Of a stretch of 64,000 nt of DNA, positions 26,201-36,200 are shown piece after piece. Both the position numbers and the translations under genes were made by a program. Source of the DNA: Arenicola marina. Its lineage: Eukaryota; Annelida; Polychaeta; Arenicolidae. Where the stretch lies: assembly GCA_964019135.1 (NCBI GenBank), contig OZ025264.1:744001-808000 (forward strand), read 5' to 3'. The notes below the pieces were generated by a model, which searched no databases, was not told the DNA's origin, and worked only from the letters and a program-made list of their open reading frames with translations. Position 1 is the stretch's first letter. Every line of letters begins with the position of its first letter.

Positions 26201-28581
26201 ACAACACTTGCCCTCTTCCTTTCTGCTAGCCTTGTCAGATATATACAACACTTGCCCTCTTCCTTTCTGCTTGCCTTGTCAGATATATACAACACTTGCC
26301 CTCTTCCTTTCTGCTAGCCTTGTCAGATATATACAACACTTGCCCTCTTCCTTGTTTCTATCCTAGTCAACTACAACACTTGCCCTCTTCCTTGTTTCTA
26401 TCCTAGTCAACTACAACACTTGTCCTCTTCCTTGTTTCTATCCTAGTCAACTACAACACTTGTCCTCTTCCTTGTTTCTATCCTAGTCAACTACAACACT
26501 TGTCCTCTTCCTTGTTTCTATCCTAGTCAACTACAACACTTGCCCTCTTCCTTGTTTCTATCCTAGTCAACTACAACACTTGCCCTCTTCCTTGTTTCTA
26601 TCCTAGTCAACTACAACACTTGTCCTCTTCCTTGTTTCTATCCTAGTCAACTACAACACTTGTCCTCTTCCTTGTTTCTATCCTAGTCAACTACAACACT
26701 TGTCCTCTTCTTTCTTTCTATCCTAGTCAACTACAACACTTGTCCTCTTCCTTGTTTCTATCCTAGTCAACTACAACACTTGTCCTCTTCCTTGTTTCTA
26801 TCCTAGTCAACTACAACACTTGCCCTCTTCCTTGTTTCTATCCTAGTCAACTACAACACTTGTCCTCTTCCTTGTTTCTATCCTAGTCAACTACAACACT
26901 TGTCCTCTTCCTTGTTTCTATCCTAGTCAACTACAACACTTGTCCTCTTCTTTCTTTCTATCCTAGTCAACTACAACACTTGTCCTCTTCTTTCTTTCTA
27001 GCCTAGTCAACTACAATACTTGTCCTCTTCTTTCTTTCTAGCCTAGTCAACTACAATACTTGTCGTCTTCCTTTCTTCAAGCCTAACTGTAGTCAGATAT
27101 AACACCTGCCCTCTTCTTTCTTTCTAGCCTAGTCAACTACAATACTTGTTCTCTTCCTTTCTTCAAGCCTAACTGTAGTCAGATATAACACCTGCCCTCT
27201 TCTTTCTTTCTAGCCGAGTCAACTACAACATTTGTCCTCTTCCTTCCTTCTAGCTTAATCATATGCAACACTTGCCTTTATCTTTCCTTCCAGCCTAGTC
27301 AACTACAACACTTACCTCCTCCCATTCTTCTAGCTTTATAGACCTCAACCATAACAGCATAAGGTGACAGGTCATTCAGCCTGCAGAATGTGTGGATTGC
27401 CTTTAAATTCAGACTGCAGGGTGTAATGAGTGGAGACTGGCAAGTAGGTAAAGAGCACAGTGAATGCATGGAGGTGTCTTGGCTATAATTTTATGGGATA
27501 TGGAAACAAGTCTTGGTGAAGATAAGATACAAAGATGGCTACCAGGTATTATTCATGAAGTTTGGTAACCATAATAAAATAACAGTGATACCATAGTATC
27601 AGTAAGGAATATGTTTTAACAAGCTCTATCAATGAAGTATAGAAGTCAGAGGGTAGACAGTAGGCACAGGGGCAGCTACAGGAATAGGAGATGTCAGATA
27701 GAAGGGATGCATATTTTACAGGCTGCTATGAATTAGGGACCTCTAAACTTATTAACCCTTAACCTAAATCTAAAAAAACATCATATAACCTAAATGCTTA
27801 AATCAAATTTTATAATAATGCCTAAACCTAAGTTTAATATTGTGCCTAAAATTAAATTCTTAACCTTAACTTACCTTACAAATGGTCAACCCTTTCAACA
27901 CGCTGCCTTTATATATGTACCCCAGAATAACGATAACAAATTCACACGATATTTACCTGTGCAGCCTAGGGATACCTATTTCCATAGATGTAAAATAGTC
28001 CGCTCTGATATGGGTCCAGTCACGGAACTACTGTTGGCGGTAGCCACAGTGGCTTGCTTGCAGGACTAAGGCCTAGTAAGGACTAAGCCTAAGGGGACCC
28101 TCCCCTAGTCCCTATACCCTACAGTTATATATCAATTTAAATATCAAATTACCCAGGCTACATAACCTTTAATGGCCCTATCAAGTGATAGCTCAATGTG
28201 CGCTTAAACACAACAAAATATATAGAAGGTGGACCAGTGATTGCGCAGGTACCAGTGATTGTGCACTAGGCGAAATGCACTGTTGGTTCATTTATTCATG
28301 TGAAATGTTGTCCAAACTTTTACCAGACAGATGTCTTGATGTGTGACACCTACCTTGACATGCATTTTAAAAGATTCCAAGCAATCTGCATATTATTTTA
28401 ACCCTCTTTTGCTATGTGCACAATCCCTGAAAACCATACAACATACCTGTTTGAATCGAGCATAAAGATACAAGAGCTTGTCTGATTTCAATTTTGCAGC
28501 TTCTGCCCGCACAAATAATGTTGCTTTCTTGAATATTGATTCAAAGTCTTCAAGCTCGTCTACCAAAGCGTCGATGTCCAT
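23116..28581 (-). CDS. ACBD6: ACBD6: acyl-CoA-binding protein with C-terminal ankyrin repeats
   Basis: Seven coding exons join in frame to 741 bases, 246 residues plus TGA; human ACBD6 is 282 residues with a longer N terminus. Residues 1-98 form the acyl-CoA-binding domain: LYLYARFKQ, TPKPGFFDFHGKQKW, EAWKKLG and AMEEYVEAV are all seen. The four acyl-CoA contact residues of the family (bovine ACBP Y28, K32, K54, Y73) correspond to Y40, K44, K66 and Y85 here, so binding should be intact. Two ankyrin repeats follow (about 160-189 and 190-225), with LLHWAADRGY and GQTALHYAA. In vertebrates ACBD6 binds long-chain acyl-CoA and assists N-myristoyltransferase; that role is inferred here. The ATG is the first after an in-frame stop about 55 bases upstream. 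It lies head to head with XPR1, as in human. Confidence 0.95.
23628..23658 (-). CDS. ACBD6: ACBD6 exon 6, a 31-base microexon
   Basis: Codes DYEGQTALHY plus one base, between TTATAG and GTAAGC. It matches NEGQTALHY of the second ankyrin repeat in human. It is too short for gene finders that rely on open-frame length. Skipping it would shift the frame. Confidence 0.92.
23985..24212 (-). mobile_element. tRNA-derived SINE-like copy in ACBD6 intron 5
   Basis: Read on the minus strand it begins GGGCCACCCCAATAGCTCAG. A perfect pol III A box TAGCTCAGTGG lies at 24185-24195, but no clear B box follows. The body contains a GTAACCCC-type segment at about 24028-24065 that is shared with a second piece at 24585-24645. 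A decayed tRNA-derived SINE fits best. Confidence 0.55.
24271..24360 (-). CDS. ACBD6: ACBD6 exon 5, first ankyrin repeat
   Basis: 90 bases, 30 codons, phase 0: GMTLLHWAADRGYDCVVEQL through KADINAT. This is one ankyrin repeat encoded by a single exon. Acceptor GTCTGCAG, donor GTAAAT. Confidence 0.95.
24553..24650 (-). mobile_element. Related SINE-like fragment in ACBD6 intron 4
   Basis: Shares the block CCCCTACTCTTTRCGAAGAA (plus strand) and the preceding CCCCGGGG-containing stretch with the element in intron 5, in the same orientation. The tRNA-like head is not seen here, so this looks like a 5'-truncated copy or a different subfamily. Confidence 0.5.
24921..25100 (-). CDS. ACBD6: ACBD6 exon 4
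   Basis: 60 codons from MDCGEVKSGMG through DKTIFDWCKEGHVAEV to NDTDEE, phase 0 at both ends. The acceptor after TTGTTTGTCGAAG is the one that keeps the frame. It codes the linker and the helix that leads into the ankyrin repeats. The donor GAG|GTTTGT is unusual but preserves the human DEE-G junction. Confidence 0.85.
25335..25431 (-). CDS. ACBD6: ACBD6 exon 3
   Basis: 97 bases completing W67 and coding EAWKKLGKMSKDTAMEEYVE to DPQWEQK, phase 0 at the end (donor AAG|GTGAAT). It closes the acyl-CoA-binding domain. The open frame continues past the donor, but the homology stops at WEQK. Confidence 0.92.
25703..25767 (-). CDS. ACBD6: ACBD6 exon 2
   Basis: 65 bases coding VSEGPCCTPKPGFF to GKQK plus two bases of a tryptophan codon. 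Acceptor GATTCCAG, donor GTATGA. The sequence matches the conserved NTPKPSFFDFEGKQKW region of human ACBD6. Confidence 0.95.
26058..27338. repeat. 40-bp minisatellite in ACBD6 intron 1
   Basis: The homogeneous core (about 26340-27060) is some 18 copies of a 40-bp unit beginning TCCTAGTCAACTACAACACT. Diverged units flank it on both sides, for example with AGATATATACAACACTTGCC on the left and TCTTTCTTTCTAGCC on the right. The plus strand is pyrimidine-rich, so the ACBD6 transcript is purine-rich here. Unlike the XPR1 arrays, it lies about 1.1 kb from the nearer donor and does not carry it. Confidence 0.95.
27339..28446. other. 5' part of ACBD6 intron 1
   Basis: No exon recognised. Around 27755-27860 the sequence is rich in TTAACCYTAA-like words. 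A short dispersed repeat (28002-28075) recurs in XPR1 intron 2. Confidence 0.4.
28002..28075. repeat. Dispersed repeat fragment, copy A
   Basis: Shares GTAGCCACAG, GCAGGACTA and the leading GCTCTSATATKGG with 33268-33335 in XPR1 intron 2, same orientation, with a gap of about ten bases. A diverged interspersed repeat of unknown family. Confidence 0.5.
28447..28581 (-). CDS. ACBD6: ACBD6 exon 1 (coding part)
   Basis: Residues 1-45, from MDIDALVDELED to LYLYARFKQ, ending in phase 0 before GTATGT. It contains the first helices of the acyl-CoA-binding domain and the Y40/K44 contact pair. Confidence 0.95.
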
Positions 28582-30217
28582 GATTGATTGTTTTAAATGT
28601 CTGTCAACCTTGGTTTTCCAGGATACACAAAATTATGACAGAAATCGACACAACGCTTTTTTTGATTCAAGAAACAACTTAAAACTCAAACATGCCACCC
28701 ACATGCGACATGCATGTCGTAGCTCGGAATGCCCATTTAGATCGGCCGTGGCCTTGACCTTGGAGATTGACATGTCATTTTCTATATCAAGTGGGCCGTT
28801 TTTTTACACATTTGTCAGCTCTTTTAAATGCGGAAGTTTAAATAGTAAACCCGTATACATCTATATCTTAATTAATAATTTTGTTAATTTTATTAATTAT
28901 TAAGATAATTAATGAAAATAACCAACACCAGGGCCAATCAAGGATTTAAAGAGACCATTTGGTTCAATTTGGGCGCCCCGAAAAGCCTTCGGCCTCCAAA
29001 AGGGGAGAGATAATCTATGAAGCTGAATTATTTAACCGGATGTAATAACTGTAAATTGGCTCTTACGTCTACATTTCCACAGACGCTTTTGAAGAAAATC
29101 CTATTGGTAATAACGTCCTCATATTGCATATATGATATAGGTGACAAATCGAGCATTTTCGAAAGTACGCAGATTCATTTAGAGAGGATAATTAAGGAGA
29201 CCATGGACAATGAATTTCAGTCGTAGGACTAAACACACATGACTTGCAGTATAGTTTGTAATACAAGGGCGGATTCAGGGAGCGGAGGGTGGGTCTTGGG
29301 TCTCTTGACCCCCCCCCCCCCTTCCCCTGCTCCTTTTTTTAGCAAGGAGTCTCTTTTACAATGGTAAGTAACGATACTCAAAATGATCTAAGGTCGACCC
29401 CCTCTTTTTAAAATGGACCCCCTTTTTTAATAGACCCTCTATATTATTGCGTGGCCGTATGATTTGATTTAATGTTGCCCCCCCACCCCGCCCCCCGACC
29501 CCGGCGTCCTTTAGATCTTAAATAATGCAATGAGGTTGATGGTAAGTAAAATTGTATATACATATTGAACAATGCACATGTTTCTTGATCTTTTTTGGGC
29601 TGCGCCTTTTCGTGTACGTGTTGTGCGTAGAAATCGATGTGCAGGGATTTAATTTAAAGCTCACAATACAGTAATTTCCATGTATGTTTAACGGCTATAT
29701 ATGTATTACTTGCATATTGTCTAATATTGGTAGTTGATTTGAAACTCATCATGAAGAGTATGCGTTATAATATCTTTATTCAAGTTAAACCGCAAAAATA
29801 TAGACTATCTGAAGTATATTTTTTAATAAAACTGTTTATTTATTGCACACCATATTGAAGAACCTGATAAAAAATTATCATACACAAATTATCCATCTAT
29901 ATACCTTACACAAATGTTTATGCCGTTATCGGACAATATATGAAGACTTTTTTTTTAACTGCAATTGTATCGGTGAGCTTCAGCTGTCCATATAGTATTA
30001 TAGACTATAAAGACTTTTTGTAATGAATAAACAACTTGAACACAGGCCCCCCCCTGACGACTAAACTTTGACACAAGCCGCTCAAGTCACGTGACGTCAT
30101 CTCTGCTCGATGCTGAATGGATTCCTTCAGCGGTTTGTGAAGATTTCTCATGAAGTTTTCCTGAATTTAACTTGTTTTGCATCGAAATATTGAACTTGAT
30201 GATTACAAACACCGGGG
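28582..30217. promoter_or_regulatory. Divergent intergenic region between ACBD6 and XPR1
   Basis: 1.6 kb separates the two start codons, which face away from each other. It must contain both 5' UTRs and promoters. Features seen: an AT-rich, partly palindromic stretch at about 28865-28915; C-tracts at about 29308-29335 and 29475-29510 that could form G-quadruplexes on the other strand; and a palindromic E-box/CRE site at 30086-30099. No TATA box is evident near either gene. The small frames here are not recognised. Confidence 0.6.
30086..30099. promoter_or_regulatory. Composite E-box/CRE site GTCACGTGACGTCA
   Basis: GTCACGTGAC is a perfect palindromic E-box of the TFEB/MITF (CLEAR-type) and USF class. 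It overlaps TGACGTCA, a perfect CREB/ATF site. The site lies about 120 bases upstream of the XPR1 start codon, the usual distance for a proximal promoter element. Function is inferred from motif and position only. Confidence 0.55.
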
Positions 30218-30286
30218 ATGAAGTTCACGGAACATTTGGCGGCGCATATCACGCCAGAGTGGCGGAAACAATACATAACGTACGAG
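30218..30286 (+). CDS. XPR1: XPR1 exon 1 (coding part)
   Basis: 23 codons, [19 protein letters not shown] through ITYE, phase 0, donor GAG|GTAAAG. Matches the human N terminus almost residue for residue and carries Y22 of the SPX ligand site. Confidence 0.97.
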
Positions 30287-33200
30287 GTAAAGTATCACTT
30301 TCGCGAAATTTCGTCTGCATCGCCATCGGCATCGCGAATGTTTCACTCTAGTTTGTATGGCTATGCTCACTGAGAAAATCACACATGATCAGTCTGATTG
30401 ATGAGTTCAGGACCCAAGGCCAAGTGTGATAGCTAGCCTTTGGTGATGGTAGACATTGTTTTAGTCTACAATGCCATGGATATCCACTCTCACTCTGAAC
30501 TGTTATGCCTGTGTACCAGTTCTGTTGACAGGTTTCCCAAGTTATCATTAACATTAAAGCAATATATTCCGTAATTTTTTGTATTACCAACCTCTTCCCC
30601 ATGTCAAATAATTATATTCCGTCTTGAATTTGAATCCTGAAAGCATGTGGGCTATCCGGAGAGAAGCATTTTGGTCAACAGAGCAGAAGTTGGTGGCCGG
30701 CGACTGCGGCTCGCTAGGACGTCCGCGCGCGATAAAAATAAACTGCAGAGTTTTATGTTGAAATTGTTGTTTTACAGACTCTCAGAGATCTAAAACATAT
30801 ATGCATCATAATTTTGAGATACTTTTAGTCTTGATTCTAACATGTAAACAATCTAAAATGGCGTATGTAAGTATATTGCTTTAAAGTGTTCGTGCCACGT
30901 TTTGCTCAGACTAAACTTGGTTTAGGGAAGATAAACAAATAACAATTTGTTTTAATGGAAGTTTAAACTTTGTATTCCACGATATCACTATAAACGCTTT
31001 CGTCAAAGTAGCAAAAGTGAGATCCCGCGGGTTTATTTCTGGGAGCATTGCATCTAAGCGTTATTTGAAAATTCCCCAATGATGTCACAAGATTGACAGG
31101 TGAGCGTTGATGCAGTGCGTAGACATCTGTAGTCGAGGGCGTGTATTGTTCTTATGGTTGAGTATGTTTTATTGAGTTCAAGCCAATGAGCAGAGAGAAT
31201 CTGAGACTTAATGTAAAAGCACATGCATTTGTATTCCCTTTTGACGTCACTTTCCTCGCTCGCAGAAGTTAAATTGGTAGGTGTAATAGAATTTGGTGGC
31301 AAGTAGGCCATGTCATGTAATAAGTTTATAGGAACAAATTATTGCCATGAATATAATGGTGCCTGGCCCTCTCCTTTTATGCGTAGTTCCCTACAGTAAT
31401 CTAAGGCGGCAAGGCTGGTGACTATACTCAAAACCAATACGGAGGATTTAGGTGTTATATTAAGCAGTATTTAAGAATAGCTGTTAGCTACACGGTGGTG
31501 CAATGTTGGGCCCACATGTTTACGTCCTTAAGGTGATAGCTAGGGGTCATGTGTGGCTCACTCGTGGGACACACGTGGGGACATGTAAAGGTCAGAAGGC
31601 ACACATGGTCATTTGTCCCCTTCTATAAGAATAGAGGAAGTCATGTGAACCCGAGCGTGTGTATTGCGTCACTGGATTCTTGGAAACTGCAACATTGTAT
31701 ACGTAATCGAACGTTAGGGCCAGACGACTGGCGCCTCTGTATGTGTCATAGTGAGCCGAGCCAGACGTAGAAAGATACATTGTTGCACGCCTGTTTGCGG
31801 GGTTGGTGCGAATTCGGGGCTATTTCAGAAGGTCTGTCTCAGACAGGGGTCAGTTCAGTTCAGATTTCAACTCGGGCCAGTAGCAGCGAACATATACCTT
31901 TCGGACTCATCTTTCCAAATTCCTTCTCAACCCGAAATTGGGAAAAGCAGGTTATACAAACCCTCGTGTGAGAGGTGCGCACAGCGCTTATTTTGTTGGG
32001 AAACCTGGAGCAGGACTTTGTGGAAGGACATCTGAATAAAAGCAGCATTGAACTCGGATTCCGTCTTTGTGATTGACAGTTCTCACCGGCAACTCACCCA
32101 TGCGCCGCGAACAACAACATTTCAGGCTACAGTAGGTGCGAAAACAAGTGGAAAAAATATGCCCTTCTACTATTTGGGGCATTACAGCTCGATAATATAA
32201 GCGTGAAAACACAGAAGATTAATATGAGCTAAAGTTTTTTTGGCGTGGCACGAATACTTTAACTTATTTTAAATAACACTGTTAAGCTTATATGATATTT
32301 ACAATATTTTACTATGTAAGACATAAAACTTGTAGATTTAAGTAAAATATTCATTGAGCTACCTAAATACATAAAATTTGAACAAAATTAGTCATTTTAG
32401 GGTATGGGTAAACCTTTCAACATGTTCAAATGGTTCAAATGGTGGCAGGATTCGGCAGGTGGCGTTGCATACACATGGCGGTTAGCCTATAGTAGGGAAA
32501 AGTCGCATGCTGCAACATTTCTTCACGAAATTATGACTGAAACAACTTAGTGTCGATACACTTTATTGATGTCAGATGACAGAACAAGGCATATAGAATA
32601 CGTAAATACTATGATTATTTGAGCACACCTTATAATAAAAGCTACAGTCGATTCCCTACTAATGCCTAAGGATTTTAACATTGATACCGTTGTACCCCTA
32701 GAAAAGTGGGCTTGCCTGGGGGCCCCTTGCGCCAAGGGTATAATTAACCCCGAAATGGACTCCTGTTTTGCGAAACAGAGTCTGTTATTATGAAACGAAA
32801 TAATAATAGGGAAAACAGTGGTTTTGGCGGTATTAGTAGTGTTAAGTTATAAACTACGAAGTATTATCTGTTATTCAATAAGGTATATCCTTTATATATG
32901 GAAAGGGAAAGTCAAATATTTCGGAGTGGTAAATATGAACTTTAAATGACATGTCTTCAAGAAAAATCATTGTCTTTTTTTCTGTAGACAATGAAAGACA
33001 TGCTGTATGAGGCAGTAGAACAGGCACCCTCACCTGAAAGTAAGTATACAGTTGTTGATGAGTTATATAGAATATGTAAGTAATAGAGTTCTCCCCTAAT
33101 AGCATGCAGCACTACTCCTGCTTATTTATGTATTCTAAATATTTACTTCTCTCTTAACTTGTTTAAGGCTGCTTCTGCAAATGTTTGTGAAATATGATAA

Positions 33201-36200
33201 TAAAACCTTTTGAAAAGAAAAACAATTACTGGTATAAGCTTAATACAAACTACAGGTTCAGGTTTTATGCTCTCATATTGGGCCAGTAGTGGAAGGCAGT
33301 AGCCACAGCATCTTACTAGCAGGACTATATAGGTACAGAGTGTTGACGGTAGAGAAAAATCTATCTCTGACTTGCTATGCACTCTCAGTTATGTGCACTT
33401 ACCTTAAAGTTACTCATACAGCAATATTTCCCCTCATAAACAATGATAAACATTGAGAAGTTTTTAATGGAACATGTGGAACATACCTATGCTATTACAA
33501 GATGTGCTGAGGCTTAAAACTTATGTGTATTCAATATTTCATTTGCCATTTCAATGTGCCATTGGTGAAAATCCATGACATGTAATATTTTTTGTGACCT
33601 TGATTCTCCTCCAGTGACTGACAAGGAACATCTGGACAAACACTTCGCTCAGTTTGATGAGCAATTCCTTCAGTATTGTGACAAAGAACTCCTCAAGATA
33701 AACACATTTTTCTCAGGTAATATTTAATAACTATGCTATATGGAGATACTTGCAGGTTTGGAATGATCAGTAACAACAGAAACTTTTCATGCTTGTTAAA
33801 GATCTGGGAATATCTAGCAAGCTGCCTGGGATAGATATATTTTTGGACGTTTTCAATTTGTTGTGTTCCCAATCAGGCAGAAGTTGGAAAATTTGTGTAA
33901 TGTAACTGACCTGTATTGGGGGAGGTTTGCTCATTTTCAAATCATTGCTGAATTCCATATTCCACATAGTACAAAGCTGCCTTTCAAAGTCACCCATGAT
34001 CGAGTGGTGGGCAAACTGATGTAGGCAACTGTGGGCAAGGTGACTCAGCCCCGAAAAGGAAATTGTGATTATTCGCCATTAAACTGCTGTTGAGTGTATT
34101 ATTCAGTAATGTTTTAAGTAATTTGTTTTGTGTTTCTTAGAAAAATTGGCTGAAGCAACAAGGAAGTTTGCCAGCCTGCAGTCAGATCTGAGTGCTTCAG
34201 AAAAGATGGAGCTCACACACCCGGGATTACGAAAACGACGGAAAAGCCAAGTGATGTTAGTCAAGGACAAGTCTAGTGCTGACATGAGCCACACAATCAA
34301 GAAATCTATGCATGATATCAAATTGGCGTTCAGTGAATTCTACCTTAGTGTTATACTGCTGCAGAACTATCAGACTTTGAACTTCACAGGCTTCAGGAAA
34401 ATACTGAAGAAGTATGATAAGGTAGGTGCTTATCTGAACCCCACACAGTTTGATCACTAAATATACAGTATTCAATGTATGTTTTATGATCGTCCACGTT
34501 TATATATATATTATTTAAACTTTATTTGGCCGATGACTACATTATGTGTGTGAACATTGATCGAACATTTATGATGTTATAATGTATATAGCGAACTTAA
34601 CCTTACATTTGACAGATTGATTTTGATTACCGGTATTTTCCTAGAGGCTGCTTTGCGCCATACATCCATGCATACAAATGCTTATTTTCAGTTGATAATG
34701 ACCAGTGTCTGTACATGTATTAACAAATGTATCAGTTCAAGTTTATGGCGATGGTCTGTGATCATTTTGGTTAAATGTCTGTTGATGTGTAAGTAAGAAT
34801 ATAAAATTCAGTTCACAGATGTGTATTTCTTATGTAGTTGATGGCTACAAATAGTGGGGCCAAGTGGCGACAAGGAAATGTGGAGACAGCGAACTTCTAT
34901 ACCAACAAGGACGTCGAGCATCTCATTCAAGAAACAGAGGTCAGATGCGCTGTGTGCTGGTACTGTTAGTATTAGAAATATCACCCTATAAACAGGTCAG
35001 ATGCACTGTGTACTGACACTGTTTGTATTAGAAGTATCACCCTATAAACAGGTCATATGCACTGTGTACTGACACTGTTTGTATTAGAAGTATCACCCTA
35101 TAAACAGGTCAGATGCACTGTGTACTGGTAATATTAGTATTAGAAATATCACCCTATAAACAGGTCAGATGCACTGTGTACTGACACTGTTTGTATTAGA
35201 AATATCGCCCTATAAACAGGTCAGATGCACTGTGTACTGACACTGTTAGTATTAGAAATATCACCCTATAAACAGGTCAGATGCACTGTGTACTGACACT
35301 GTTTGTATTAGAAGTATCACCCTATAAACAGGTCAGATGCACTGTGTACTGGTAATATTAGTATTAGAAATATCACCCTATAAACAGGTCAGATGCACTG
35401 TGTACTGACACTGTTTGTATTAGAAATATCGCCCTATAAACAGGTCAGATGCACTGTGTACTGACACTGTTAGTATTAGAAATATCACCCTATAAACAGG
35501 TCAGATGCACTGTGTACTGACACTGTTAGTATTAGAAATATCACCCTATAAACAGGTCAGATGCACTGTGTACTGACACTGTTTGTATTAGAAGTATCAC
35601 CCTATAAACAGGTCAGGTGCACTGTGTACTGACACTGTTAGTATTAGAAATATCACCCTATAAACAGGTCAGGTGCACTGTGTACTGACACTGTTAGTAT
35701 TAGAAATATCACCCTATAAACAGGTCAGATGCACTGTGTACTGACACTGTTTGTATTAGAAGTGTCACCCTATAAACAGGTCAGATGCACTGTGTACTGG
35801 TAATATTAGTATTAGAAATATCACCCTATAAACAGGTCAGGTGCACTGTGTACTGACACTGTTAGTATTAGAAATATCACCCTATAAACAGGTCAGATGC
35901 ACTGTGTACTGGTAATATTAGTATTAGAAATATCACCCTATAAACAGGTCAGATGCACTGTGTACTGACACTGTTAGTATTAGAAATATCACCCTATAAA
36001 CAGGTCAGGTGCACTGTGTACTGACACTGTTAGTATTAGAAATATCACCCTATAAACAGGTCAGATGCACTGTGTACTGACACTGTTTGTATTAGAAGTA
36101 TCGCCCTATAAACAGGTCAGGTGCACTGTGTACTGACACTGTTTGTATTAGAAATATCACCCTATAAACAGGTCAGGTGCACTGTGTACTGACACTGTTA

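Noticed and set aside
27755-27860. Interstitial telomere-like sequence (TTAACCCTTAACCTAA)
   Set aside because: Too short and irregular; AT-rich low-complexity sequence is a simpler explanation.
28478-28903. Plus-strand open frame of 141 codons opposite ACBD6 exon 1
   Set aside because: It is antisense to a well-supported exon and has no recognisable domain.
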